Source of the DNA: an uncultured Christensenellaceae bacterium
GTDB taxonomy: Bacteria; Bacillota; Clostridia; Christensenellales; Christensenellaceae
Direction of reading: 5' to 3'
DNA: 45,130 bases
NCBI GenBank assembly: GCA_934555865.1
Contig: CAKTFI010000007.1
Span: 1 to 45,130, forward strand
A model generated the notes under the pieces. The model was not told the origin of the DNA. It did not search any database and saw only the letters and a program-made list of their open reading frames with translations. Position 1 is the stretch's first letter, and each line of letters begins with the position of its first letter. This document shows, in pieces, positions 9,498-21,710 of the stretch. A program made the position numbers and the translations under genes.

Positions 9498-9526
9498 TTG
9501 ACAACCCCCACCTGGATTGCTATAAT
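9498..9526 (+). promoter_or_regulatory. Promoter of the T-box operon
   Basis: Perfect consensus sigma-A promoter: TTGACA (9498-9503), 17-nt spacer, TATAAT (9521-9526). It diverges from the CreR-like RNA promoter and begins the T-box leader. Confidence 0.92.
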
Positions 9527-9544
9527 GCCTGTAATTTCACAAAC

Positions 9545-9805
9545 GAAATGCAGCGAAGGAATTATGTGCTTCTTCCCATCGTATAGAGAGTTGACGGTTG
9601 GTGCAAGTCAATCCAAGGGAGAATGCGCAGTCTCGTTCCGGAGCAGGATTCCCGATACTAAGGAATCCCGGCCGCCCCGTTACCATGGCTGGAGGTTTTT
9701 TTGAACCTTGACAGAGAGCGGCTGCCCCCGGGGCAGCAAGCAGGGTGGTACCGCGATCCACAAAAATCGTCCCTGAAGCCAGTTGGCTTCGGGGATTTTT
9801 ATTTT
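9545..9805 (+). promoter_or_regulatory. T-box riboswitch, leucine specifier
   Basis: The 14-nt T-box sequence AGGGTGGTACCGCG is at 9742-9755. It is followed by a terminator whose stem TCCCTGAAGCC (9770-9780) pairs with GGCTTCGGGGA (9785-9795) before a T-rich run. Stem I contains the GAGAG and GGTTGGTGCAAG elements. Pairing GTGC (9566-9569) with GCGC (9625-9628) and GGAA with TTCC (9636-9639) leaves a specifier loop holding CTC at 9632-9634, followed by a purine. That is the leucine codon usual in leu and ilv T-boxes. Uncharged tRNA-Leu should allow readthrough into the two genes below. The specifier comes from hand folding. Confidence 0.9.
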
Positions 9806-9825
9806 CCTACAAAAAAGGAGTACGG

Positions 9826-11247
9826 ATGTTGAAGACCATTGCATTTACGGATATTACATTGCGCGAAGAGGCGCACCGCATCGACAATGCCTTGAGTTTC
9901 AAGGAAAAGATCGAGATCGCCAAGCAGCTCGACAAGCTGCAGGTGGACGCGATCGAGTTCGCCCCCTTGCAGGACGAAAAGGCGGATACGCTGCTCATCA
10001 AGACCGTCGCCGCGCTCGTGCGGCAGAGCGCCGTCGCGCTGCCCATCGCGCTGACGCAGGCATCCATCGCCGCCTCCTGGGAGGCGATCCGGCACGCCGC
10101 GCACCCCCGGTTGGTCGTGAGCGTCCCCACCTCGCCGATCCAGATGGCCTACACCTGCCAAAAGAAGGCGCCCGCTGTGCTGGACATGATCTCGCAGCTC
10201 GTCGCGCAGGCCAAGGCCGTGTGCCCGGAGGTGGAATTCGCCGCCGAGGACGCCAGCCGCAGCGAGCTGCCCTTCCTGGCTGCCGCCATCTCCGCGGCGA
10301 TCGAGGCGGGCGCTTCCGTCATCACCGTGTGCGACACGGCGGGCGTCTTCCTCCCGGAGGAATGCCGGGCCTTTGTTCAAACACTCTATGCCCAAGTGCC
10401 CGCGCTTTCGGAGGTCACGCTCTATGTGCAGTGCGCTAACACGCTCGGCATGGCCGCCGCCTGCGCCATCGAGGCCGTGCAGGCCGGGGCGGCGGGCGTC
10501 AAGGCCTCTGCCAGTCAGGGTTGCTTCGCCATCCTCTCGGACATGGCCAATGTCATCCGCCACCGCGGCGATTCGCTCGGGCTGTGCTGCCGCTTAAAAT
10601 TCACCGAGATGCAGCGCATCGCCGGGCAGATCGCCTGGATCACGCAGACGCGCCGGGCGGAATCAACCCCGTTTGAAAACGGCGCCAACAACGCCGTTCC
10701 GCAGATCTCCTTTGACAAACACGACACGCTGGAGGCGGTCATCAAGGGCATCCGGCAGCTGGGCTACGATCTCTCCGAGGAGGACAACATCAAGGTCTAT
10801 GAGGCGTTCTGCCTGGTCGCGCAGAAAAAGAGCATCGGCGCCAAGGAGCTGGACGCGATCATCGCCAGCACAGCCCTACAGGTCCCGCCGACCTATAAGC
10901 TCAGCAGCTATGTCATCAACAGTGGCAATGTGATCAGCGCCTCGGCCAACATCCAGATGGAAAAGAACGGGCAGCCCGTCTCCGGCATCTGCGTCGGCGA
11001 CGGCCCGATCGACGCGGCCTTTCTGGCGATCGAGCAAATCGCCGGCCGGCACTACGAATTGGACGATTTTCAGATCCAGGCAGTCACCGAGGGCCGGGAG
11101 GCCATGGGCTCCGCACTCGTGCGGCTGCGCTCCGGCGGCAAGCTCTATTCCGGCAACGGCATTTCCACCGACATCATCGGCGCCAGCATCAAGGCCTATC
11201 TGAACGCGCTTAACAAGATCGTCTATGAAGAGGAGGGCAACGAATGA
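9826..11247 (+). CDS. LeuA-like protein with degenerate active site and intact regulatory domain
   Basis: This 473-residue member of the 2-isopropylmalate/homocitrate synthase (DRE-TIM) family has the C-terminal LeuA allosteric domain (about 345-473, GDGPIDAAFLAIE, TDIIGASIKAYLNALNK). The metal site is altered. RDG of the family is R13-E14-E15, the HxH pair is Q202 and A204 (YVQCANTLGM), and the N of NGIGERAGN is S230 (VKASASQG). Ordinary LeuA catalysis is therefore doubtful. It may have another reaction, or serve as a leucine sensor or partner subunit. ATG at 9826 follows AAGGAG. An upstream in-frame start would lie in the T-box terminator. It overlaps the next gene by 4 nt and is leucine T-box controlled. 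Confidence 0.85.
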   Translation: MLKTIAFTDITLREEAHRIDNALSFKEKIEIAKQLDKLQVDAIEFAPLQDEKADTLLIKTVAALVRQSAVALPIALTQASIAASWEAIRHAAHPRLVVSVPTSPIQMAYTCQKKAPAVLDMISQLVAQAKAVCPEVEFAAEDASRSELPFLAAAISAAIEAGASVITVCDTAGVFLPEECRAFVQTLYAQVPALSEVTLYVQCANTLGMAAACAIEAVQAGAAGVKASASQGCFAILSDMANVIRHRGDSLGLCCRLKFTEMQRIAGQIAWITQTRRAESTPFENGANNAVPQISFDKHDTLEAVIKGIRQLGYDLSEEDNIKVYEAFCLVAQKKSIGAKELDAIIASTALQVPPTYKLSSYVINSGNVISASANIQMEKNGQPVSGICVGDGPIDAAFLAIEQIAGRHYELDDFQIQAVTEGREAMGSALVRLRSGGKLYSGNGISTDIIGASIKAYLNALNKIVYEEEGNE

Positions 11248-13769
11248 AATTATCGTTTTCGACCAAGGGATGGAAGGGAGACTCCTTCCGGCATTTCTGC
11301 GACACGGCGGCCGAGCTGGGCTTTGCCGGCATCGAGCTATATGACCTGCACGCGGACAATTTTGCCGACAAATACAGCCCCGCCAACCCGGTGATGGCCG
11401 CAGCCATTCGGCGCGACCTCATGGAGCGCAAGCTCTCCCTTCCCTGCCTGGACTGCGTCGGCAACCCGGCCGACCCCACCGCGCAGGAGGCGGTCTCTCA
11501 GGAGATTTCCGAATGCATCCGCACGGCGGCCAACTTGAACATCCCCTATGTCCGCCTGCGCGCCGCACAGGTGGCCGGTAAGGCCGCGGACGATGCAGCA
11601 GTGATCTCCTGCCTGACGCGCGCGCTGCCCGAGGCAGAGCGTGCGGGCGTCGTGCTGCTCCTGGAAACAGCGGGGATCTATGCCGACACCGCCCGGCTGC
11701 GCGACATCTTAAACCACTTCGCCTGCGACTTCCTCGCGGCGCTGTGGGACCTGAACCACCCCTACCGGGAAAACGGCGAATCGCCGGAGGCGACCATCCA
11801 GAACCTCGGCGCCTACACCAAGCATGTGCACATCAAGGACTCCGAGCTGGTGGATGGCCGGGTGGAATACTGCCTGGTGGGCGAAGGATCGCTGCCCCTC
11901 GACGAGATGATCCAGGCGCTGCGCTCCATCAACTACAGCGGCTTCCTCTCCCTCGAGTGGGACCCGCAGTGGCAGCGGGACATCGACGACCAGGAGGTCA
12001 TCTTCGCGCACTTTGTGAGCATCATGAGCCGGTTCGAGCGCCCGGCGCGCCTGCGCGACCACTTGTACAGCAACAAGGCGGGCACGGGCAAGTTCGTCTG
12101 GAAAAAGGACAGCCTGATCGACAAGACTTTTTCCGAGGTGCTGGACAAAATGGTCGAGGAATTCCCCGACCAGCTGGCCTTCAAATACACGACGATGGAC
12201 TATACCCGCACCTATGCGGAATTCCGCGACGATGTCGACACCTTCGCGCGGGCGCTCGTCTCGCTGGGCGTCGGCGCGGGCGATCATGTCGCCGTCTGGG
12301 CGACCAACCTGCCGCAGTGGTACATCGCCTTTTGGGCGACCACCAAGATCGGCGCCGTCCTCGTCACGGTCAACACGGCCTACAAGATCCACGAGGCGGA
12401 ATACCTGCTCCGGCAGTCGGACACGCACACGCTGATCCTGATCGACGGATACCGCGATTCCAACTATGCGGCCATCCTCTCCGAGCTGTGCCCGGAACTG
12501 GAGACGACGCGCCCCGGCAGCCCACTGCACGCAAAGCGCCTGCCCTTTTTGCGCAATGTCATCACGATCGGCTTCCGGCAAAAGGGCTGCCTCACCTGGG
12601 AGGAGGCCGTCTCGCGCGCCGGGCGCGTCTCGATGGAGCAGATCCACCGCATGGCGGCCGCCGTCGATGTGCACGATGTCTGCAACATGCAATACACCTC
12701 CGGCACGACCGGCTTCCCGAAGGGCGTCATGCTCACGCATTATAACATCGTGAACAACGGCAAATGCATCGGCGACCGCATGGACCTTTCCACGGCGGAC
12801 CGCATGATGCTGCAGGTGCCCATGTTCCACTGCTTCGGTATGGTGCTCGCCATGACAGCCACAATGACGCACGGGGGCACGCTGCTCCCGCTGCCGTACT
12901 TCTCGCCGAAGCCGGCGCTCGCCTGCATCTCGAACGAGCGCGTCACCTGCTTCCACGGCGTCCCCACCATGTTCATCGCCATGCTGCAGCATGAGGACTT
13001 TGCCAAGACGGATTTTTCCTACATGCGCACGGGCATCATGGCCGGAAGCCCCTGCCCCATCGCCGTCATGCAGGATGTCGTGGACAAGATGCACATGCGG
13101 GAGATCACCATCGTCTATGGGCAGACGGAGGCCTCCCCGGGCTGCACCATGAGCAGCACCGACGACCCGTTGGAGGTGCGCGTCGCGACGGTCGGCCGGG
13201 CTCTCCCCGAGATCGAGTGCCGGATCGTCGACCCGGAAACGGGGCGGGAGCTGCCGGTGGGCGAGATCGGCGAATTCGTCGCCCGCGGGTACAACATCAT
13301 GAAGGGGTATTACAAGATGCCCCGCGCCACCGAAGCGGCGATTGACGCCGAGGGCTGGCTGCACACGGGCGACCTCGCTTGCCAGACGCCAGAGGGCAAC
13401 TTCCGCATCACCGGCCGCCTCAAAGACATGATCATCCGCGGGGGCGAGAACATCTACCCGAAGGAGATCGAGGAATTCATCTATACGCACCCAAAGGTGC
13501 AGGATGTACAGGTGATCGGCGTGCCGGATGACCGCTACGGCGAGGAGATCATGGCCTGCATCATCCTAAAAGAAGGCGCCTCCATGACGGAGGCCGAAAT
13601 GCGCACCTATATCACCGATCATATGGCGCGTCACAAGGTCCCCAAATACATCGACTTTGTCAAGGAGTTCCCCATGAATGTCGCGGGTAAGATTCTGAAA
13701 TACCAGATGCGCGAGGATGCCATCAAAAAGCTGGGGCTGCAAAAGGCCGCCACGATCGAAACCGCCTAA
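11244..13769 (+). CDS. Fusion: xylose-isomerase-like TIM barrel plus acyl-CoA synthetase
   Basis: The 841-residue protein has two catalytic domains. Residues 1 to about 270 form a sugar-phosphate isomerase/epimerase-type TIM barrel. Its expected metal ligands are present: E141 (LLLETAG), D169 (ALWDLNHPY), H196 (KHVHIKD) and E238 (SLEWDP). Residues about 290-835 are a FadD-type AMP-forming acyl-CoA synthetase, with the P-loop YTSGTTGFPKG at 484-494, GQTEASPG, GWLHTGDL, GRLKDMIIRGGENIYP and the C-terminal lysine motif GKILKYQ. Both halves look active. No internal ribosome site or stop suggests two genes. The substrate is unknown. Leucine T-box control and the LeuA-like partner hint at a branched-chain acid or hydroxy acid. 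Confidence 0.88.
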   Translation: MKLSFSTKGWKGDSFRHFCDTAAELGFAGIELYDLHADNFADKYSPANPVMAAAIRRDLMERKLSLPCLDCVGNPADPTAQEAVSQEISECIRTAANLNIPYVRLRAAQVAGKAADDAAVISCLTRALPEAERAGVVLLLETAGIYADTARLRDILNHFACDFLAALWDLNHPYRENGESPEATIQNLGAYTKHVHIKDSELVDGRVEYCLVGEGSLPLDEMIQALRSINYSGFLSLEWDPQWQRDIDDQEVIFAHFVSIMSRFERPARLRDHLYSNKAGTGKFVWKKDSLIDKTFSEVLDKMVEEFPDQLAFKYTTMDYTRTYAEFRDDVDTFARALVSLGVGAGDHVAVWATNLPQWYIAFWATTKIGAVLVTVNTAYKIHEAEYLLRQSDTHTLILIDGYRDSNYAAILSELCPELETTRPGSPLHAKRLPFLRNVITIGFRQKGCLTWEEAVSRAGRVSMEQIHRMAAAVDVHDVCNMQYTSGTTGFPKGVMLTHYNIVNNGKCIGDRMDLSTADRMMLQVPMFHCFGMVLAMTATMTHGGTLLPLPYFSPKPALACISNERVTCFHGVPTMFIAMLQHEDFAKTDFSYMRTGIMAGSPCPIAVMQDVVDKMHMREITIVYGQTEASPGCTMSSTDDPLEVRVATVGRALPEIECRIVDPETGRELPVGEIGEFVARGYNIMKGYYKMPRATEAAIDAEGWLHTGDLACQTPEGNFRITGRLKDMIIRGGENIYPKEIEEFIYTHPKVQDVQVIGVPDDRYGEEIMACIILKEGASMTEAEMRTYITDHMARHKVPKYIDFVKEFPMNVAGKILKYQMREDAIKKLGLQKAATIETA

Positions 13770-13780
13770 AAACAGGCACC

Positions 13781-13813
13781 AAAAAAGGACGCTTAGAAAG
13801 CGTCCTTTTTTTG
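13781..13813. terminator. Bidirectional terminator
   Basis: GGACGCTT (13787-13794) pairs with AAGCGTCC (13798-13805), with six A before and seven T after. It ends the T-box operon on the plus strand and the prsA-like gene on the minus strand. Confidence 0.93.
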
Positions 13814-13824
13814 CATGCGTAAGC

Positions 13825-15048
13825 TCAATAGATCCGATCCTTGTACTCCTCGATCGTCGCCTGGCGTTTCCAATTTTCATAGATCTCTTCGTAATACTCG
13901 GTCGCCTTTTCTTTGACGAGGATCGCCCGAATCTGATCGCGCACCTGCTCCACCGGGATTTCCTGCTCCACCGAGTCGCCCACATAGCGGATGATGTAGT
14001 AGCCATAGTCCGAACCGACCGGCTGTGAGACATCGCCGACATTCGCAAGGCCCATGGCGGCTTCCTTGAAGTTGTCCTCATAGCTCTTAGAGCCATCGTA
14101 AATGCGGTATCCTGTCTCTGCGTTTTCCGCGCCGGCCTTCATGCCCGGGTCGTCGCCATAGGCGGCGAGCAGCTCGTCATAGGATTCGCCGTTCTGGATG
14201 CGCGCATAGATCTCCTGCGCCTTGGCAGCGATCTTAGAAAGCTCCTGGTCGCGCAGGGCGTCCGCCTCCGCGTCCTTGCCGTCTGCGCGCAGCGAGGCGA
14301 TCTCCTCCCGCACAGAATCCGGGATCGCGATGAGCAGGTTCTTCACATAGCGGAAGCCCGCCGGCATGTACAGGTTGACGGATTCCGAAGTGTAGTAGTC
14401 GTAGTAGCTGAGGTCGCGCTCCATATAGCTCTTCTGGATGTCCAGATAGGTGTCGTAATAGTTCTGGATGGCCTTGTCCGTCGGCTCATAGTCGGCGGAA
14501 AGCGCCGTGCGCACCGCGTCGATCACGAGCTCCCACGCGCGCGTCTTTTCAAATTCCCCGGTCGAAATGCCGCGATAGGCGAGCCGGTCCTCGATGCGCT
14601 TTTTGCAGGCAGCCTCTTGGTCCATGTCCGGATCCTTCTTGGCGAGGTCAGCCGCCACCGTCTCCGCGCCGCTCTCGATCGCGGAAATGGTCTGCGCCTT
14701 TTCGTCCGCAATGCTCTGTTCCATTTCTGGGGTCAATTCCACCGAAGTGAGCTCCGCGGCGTACTGCTTGATCAATTGGTATTCGATGAGCGTCGAATAG
14801 GCGTTTTCCAGGAGGGTATTACGGCTGGAAATATACTGTTCCGTTTCCTCGTTCTCATCGGTCAGCCGGTAATAGTACCGGTAGGTATGGTATGCCGCCA
14901 TGACATCCGCCTTGGTAATCTCGACGCCGTTCACCCGCGCCACGACCTGTTCCAGGTCCTTCTGCTCGTCCTTCACCATCAGCTTGCAGGATGCGCAAGA
15001 AAGCACCATCAGCACCGCCAAAACGAGCATACAAACTCTTTTTTTCAT
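13825..15048 (-). CDS. prsA: PrsA-like foldase lipoprotein (SurA N-domain plus PpiC rotamase)
   Basis: This 407-residue lipoprotein has a signal ending VLSCASC (lipobox SCASC). A SurA-type N-terminal domain follows (ARVNGVEITKADV), then a helical region, and a parvulin-type PpiC domain near residues 230-380 (FRYVKNLLIAI, VGDVSQPVGSDYGYYIIRYV). It should act outside the membrane, helping exported proteins fold. The start at 15048 is set by GGAGGAGAGA just upstream. It lies 49 nt after mfd in the same direction, a gene order common in Clostridia. Confidence 0.88.
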   Translation of the reverse strand: MKKRVCMLVLAVLMVLSCASCKLMVKDEQKDLEQVVARVNGVEITKADVMAAYHTYRYYYRLTDENEETEQYISSRNTLLENAYSTLIEYQLIKQYAAELTSVELTPEMEQSIADEKAQTISAIESGAETVAADLAKKDPDMDQEAACKKRIEDRLAYRGISTGEFEKTRAWELVIDAVRTALSADYEPTDKAIQNYYDTYLDIQKSYMERDLSYYDYYTSESVNLYMPAGFRYVKNLLIAIPDSVREEIASLRADGKDAEADALRDQELSKIAAKAQEIYARIQNGESYDELLAAYGDDPGMKAGAENAETGYRIYDGSKSYEDNFKEAAMGLANVGDVSQPVGSDYGYYIIRYVGDSVEQEIPVEQVRDQIRAILVKEKATEYYEEIYENWKRQATIEEYKDRIY

Positions 15049-15097
15049 TCTCTCCTCCACACGGGCACGCCGTATTGACACAGTAAAACACAATTTA

Positions 15098-18526
<3,429 letters not shown>

Positions 18527-18537
18527 CCCGGCCCCCT

Positions 18538-19101
18538 TTATTTGGAGCTGTACTTCTGCTGCGCCGCCTCCAGCCCCGCGAGGACGATCTCCTCCGCCGC
18601 CTGCGCGCTCTTTTCCGCGCTCTCAGCATACAGCCGCTGTTCCTCGCGGCTTAGGTGATGCAGCACATAGTCCATGAGGCGCATGCCCTCCGGCGGCTTG
18701 CCGATGCCGAAGCGCACGCGCGGGAATTCCTCCGTCCCCAGGCACTCGATGACGGACTTCATGCCGTTGTGACTGCCCGCGCTGCCCTTCGCGCGGATGC
18801 GCAGCTTGCCAAGCGCCATGTCCTTGTCGTCATAGATCACGATGATCTTTTCCGGCGGGATATTGTAATACCGCGCGGCCGCGGCCACGCTCCGCCCGCT
18901 CAGGTTCATAAAGGTCTGCGGCTTTAGGAGCAGCACCTTCTCTCCCCCCAAAAACAGCTCGGCCGCCTGCGCCTCGAACGCGCTTTTGGAAAAGCGCACC
19001 TTCCACCGGCCGGCCAGTTCGTCAAGCGCCATAAACCCCGCATTATGCGGGGTTTTCCGATACTTCAGGCCGGGATTGCCCAGCCCCACGATCAAATACA
19101 T
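18538..19101 (-). CDS. pth: Peptidyl-tRNA hydrolase
   Basis: This 187-residue enzyme recycles tRNA by cutting peptidyl-tRNA released from ribosomes. Conserved motifs are LIVGLGNPGLKYRKTPHNAGF (catalytic His in HNAGF), KPQTFMNLSG and KGSAGSHNGMKSV. The ATG at 19101 follows AGGAAG. Upstream in-frame sequence overlaps glmU and is not coding in this frame. The gene sits between glmU and mfd, as in many Firmicutes. Confidence 0.96.
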   Translation of the reverse strand: MYLIVGLGNPGLKYRKTPHNAGFMALDELAGRWKVRFSKSAFEAQAAELFLGGEKVLLLKPQTFMNLSGRSVAAAARYYNIPPEKIIVIYDDKDMALGKLRIRAKGSAGSHNGMKSVIECLGTEEFPRVRFGIGKPPEGMRLMDYVLHHLSREEQRLYAESAEKSAQAAEEIVLAGLEAAQQKYSSK

Positions 19102-19112
19102 GTGTCTCTTCC

Positions 19113-20489
19113 TTACTTTCTGTGAATCTGGTAGCGCCCCTTGGCCCAGTTCGCCTTCACAAGCTCCCGGGCGCGCCCGATCGCGAGCGCCTCGGCCGGG
19201 ACATCCTTGGTCACCGTCGTCCCCGCGGCGATATAGGCGCCCTCGCCCACCTGCACCGGGGAGATCAGGTTTGTGTTGCACCCGATAAACGCGCCGTCAC
19301 CTACGACCGTCTTGTTCTTCGCCTTGCCGTCGAAGTTGACGAACACCACGCCGCAGCCGATGTTGATGTCCTCGCCAAGCTCCGCGTCGCCCACATAGGT
19401 GAGGTGCGAAACCTTGGTCCCATCGCCGATCACGGCGTTCTTGGTCTCCACAAAGTCGCCGATCCGGCAATGGCTGCCGATCCGGGTGCCCGGGCGCAGA
19501 TAGGCGTTCGGCCCGATCTGCGTATGCTCGCCCACCTCCGCCTGCAAAAGGACGGAGTTTTCCACCGTCGTCGCGTCCCCGATCGTGCACCCGACAAGGC
19601 GGCTGCCCTGATAGAGCGTGCACCCGCGCCCGATGCGGCACTTGCCCTCCAAAATGACGCCGGGATAGATCACCGTGTCCTCACCGATCTCCACCTCCGG
19701 GCCAATGTAGGTCGCGGCCGGGTCGATCATGGTCACGCCCGCAAGCATCAGCCGTTCGTTGATGCGCGCGCGGAGCGCCGCCTCTGCCTCGGCCAGCTGC
19801 ACGCGCGTGTTGACGCCCACGCATTCGCGCATGTCCTCGATCCGGATGCTTTCCACCTTGCCGCCCGCCCGGTACAGGATGCCGACGCAGTCGGTCAGGT
19901 AGTATTCATGCTGCGCGTTGTCCGGCTTCAGCTCCTCGAGCGCCCGGAGCAGCGCAGAGGTCTTGAAACAATAGAAGGAGAAGTTGAGCTCCTTGATCTG
20001 CTTCTGTTCCGGCGTCGCGTCCTTATCCTCGACGATGCCGCAGATCCGCCCTGCCGCGTCGCGCACGATGCGCCCATAGGGCGGCGTCTTTTCCGGGCAG
20101 GCCGTGAGCAGCATGCAGTCGCACCCGCTCTTCTGCGCCTCCTCCGCCAGCCGCGCGATCGTCTCCGGGCGGATGAGCGGCATATCCCCGGCCAGCACGA
20201 TCGTGTAATCGCTATCCCGGATCTCCTCCCGCGCGGTCAGGACGGCGTGCCCGGTGCCCAGGCGCTCCGCCTGATACACATAGCGGAACGCCTCACCCAG
20301 CGTTTCCCGCAATTGCTCGCCGCCGTTGCCATATACGAGCACCGGCTTTTCCGTCACGGCGCGCGCCGCCTCGGCCACCCATTCCACGAGGCTCCGCCCC
20401 GCCGCCTTATGCAATACCTTGGGGAGGGCGGAATGCATCCGCGTGCCCTCGCCCGCCGCCATAATGACTACTTCTATTTTCTGCTGCAT
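19113..20489 (-). CDS. glmU: GlmU, bifunctional UDP-GlcNAc synthesis enzyme
   Basis: This 458-residue enzyme makes UDP-N-acetylglucosamine for peptidoglycan. The N-terminal uridyltransferase (about 1-230) has MAAGEGTRMHSALPKVLH and the AGDMPLI segment. The C-terminal left-handed beta-helix acetyltransferase (about 250-458) has many hexapeptide repeats and the HLTYVGDAELG segment with the catalytic-region histidine. The start at 20489 follows a GAAACGAAG purine stretch. It is 16 nt after mnmA. Confidence 0.96.
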   Translation of the reverse strand: MQQKIEVVIMAAGEGTRMHSALPKVLHKAAGRSLVEWVAEAARAVTEKPVLVYGNGGEQLRETLGEAFRYVYQAERLGTGHAVLTAREEIRDSDYTIVLAGDMPLIRPETIARLAEEAQKSGCDCMLLTACPEKTPPYGRIVRDAAGRICGIVEDKDATPEQKQIKELNFSFYCFKTSALLRALEELKPDNAQHEYYLTDCVGILYRAGGKVESIRIEDMRECVGVNTRVQLAEAEAALRARINERLMLAGVTMIDPAATYIGPEVEIGEDTVIYPGVILEGKCRIGRGCTLYQGSRLVGCTIGDATTVENSVLLQAEVGEHTQIGPNAYLRPGTRIGSHCRIGDFVETKNAVIGDGTKVSHLTYVGDAELGEDINIGCGVVFVNFDGKAKNKTVVGDGAFIGCNTNLISPVQVGEGAYIAAGTTVTKDVPAEALAIGRARELVKANWAKGRYQIHRK

Positions 20490-20505
20490 CTTCGTTTCCT
20501 CTCGT

Positions 20506-21579
20506 TTATTCCAAAATTGCGTCCACCGGGCCGCCGCCCAGGCATTCGTCCCCGCTGTACAGCACAGCGTATTGCCCTGGCGTGACGGCGCGTTGCTTTT
20601 CCCGCGCCTCGATGAGGACATGGTCGCCCTCCACATAGACATGCACCTGCTGATCCGGCTGCCGATAGCGGAACTTCGCCATACAATCGAATTCCTTCAC
20701 ATCCATCGGATTGACAAAACTGAACGACCCGACGGCGCACACCCGGGAATACAGCTTCGGGCTGTCCTCGCCCTGCTCTACATATAATATGTTGTTTTTC
20801 AGGTCCTTATCGACGACGAACCAGCGCTCGCCCGTCCCGCGGCCGCCAATGTTCAGCCCGCGGCGCTGCCCCAGCGTATAATACATGAGCCCCTGATGCA
20901 TGCCGATGTATTCGCCGGCGGTCGTGCGCATCTCGCCGGGCTGCGCGGGGAGGTAGCCCTGCAGGAACTTGCGGAAGTTGCGCTCGCCGATGAAGCAGAT
21001 GCCCGTGGAGTTCTTCTTGTCCGCCACCGGCAGCCCCGCCTCCCGCGCGATCTGCCGGACATATTCCTTCGTATATCCGCCGACGGGGAATTCCACCCGT
21101 TCCAGCTGCGCCGCCTTGAGCGTGCACAGGAAGTAGGACTGATCCTTGCGCGAATCGCGCCCCTTTAGCAGCCTCGTGCCGTCCCATTTGTTGACGCGGC
21201 AGTAATGCCCGGTCGCGATCTCCTCTGCGCCGATGTCCAGGCAGAAATCCAAAAAGGCCTTAAATTTGATCTCCTTATTGCACAAAACATCCGGATTCGG
21301 CGTCCGCCCGGCCTTGTATTCCTCGAGGAAGAGGGAGAAGACCCGTTCCCAATATTCCCGCGCAAAGTTGACGGAATAGTAGGGGATGCCGATCTTGTCA
21401 CAGACGCGGCGGACATCCTCAAAGTCCTGATCTGCCGTGCACACGCCGTTTTCATCCTCTTCGTTCCAATTTTTCATAAAGACGCCCATGACATCATAGC
21501 CCTGCTTTTTCAGCAGATAGGCGCTGACGGCGGAGTCCACCCCGCCGGAAATTCCGATCGCAATCTTTGGTCTGCTCAT
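20506..21579 (-). CDS. mnmA: MnmA, tRNA-specific 2-thiouridylase
   Basis: This 357-residue enzyme thiolates U34 of tRNA-Lys, -Glu and -Gln. The PP-loop [13 protein letters not shown] binds ATP. The two catalytic cysteines lie in [12 protein letters not shown] and [12 protein letters not shown]. The start at 21579 ([13 protein letters not shown]) follows AGGTGAGGTG. It is the first gene of the minus-strand run through glmU, pth and mfd, with its own promoter upstream. Confidence 0.96.
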   Translation of the reverse strand: MSRPKIAIGISGGVDSAVSAYLLKKQGYDVMGVFMKNWNEEDENGVCTADQDFEDVRRVCDKIGIPYYSVNFAREYWERVFSLFLEEYKAGRTPNPDVLCNKEIKFKAFLDFCLDIGAEEIATGHYCRVNKWDGTRLLKGRDSRKDQSYFLCTLKAAQLERVEFPVGGYTKEYVRQIAREAGLPVADKKNSTGICFIGERNFRKFLQGYLPAQPGEMRTTAGEYIGMHQGLMYYTLGQRRGLNIGGRGTGERWFVVDKDLKNNILYVEQGEDSPKLYSRVCAVGSFSFVNPMDVKEFDCMAKFRYRQPDQQVHVYVEGDHVLIEAREKQRAVTPGQYAVLYSGDECLGGGPVDAILE

Positions 21580-21601
21580 AGATCTACACCTCACCTATGT
21601 T

Positions 21602-21630
21602 AGAATAGCCCAATCTCCCGGGCAAGTCAA
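21602..21630 (-). promoter_or_regulatory. Promoter of mnmA
   Basis: On the minus strand, TTGACT (21625-21630), 17 nt, TATTCT (21602-21607), giving a start about 15 nt before the mnmA ATG. It diverges from the promoter of the oxidoreductase gene. Confidence 0.75.
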
Positions 21631-21647
21631 CAAAAAAGGCCGCCGCA

Positions 21648-21676
21648 TTGACGCACCCCCGCTTTTCCCGTATACT
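21648..21676 (+). promoter_or_regulatory. Promoter of the oxidoreductase operon
   Basis: TTGACG (21648-21653), 17 nt, TATACT (21671-21676), followed by the AAGGAGGG ribosome site at about 21699-21706. Confidence 0.8.
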
Positions 21677-21710
21677 AAACGCAGAAACCCATGTATCAAG
21701 GAGGGTCGTT

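Noticed and set aside
7816..9501. 561-codon plus-strand open frame opposite cas3
   Set aside because: Shadow of cas3 in GC-rich DNA; crosses the cas3 promoter, pseudo-repeats and terminator, and has no ribosome site or recognisable domain.
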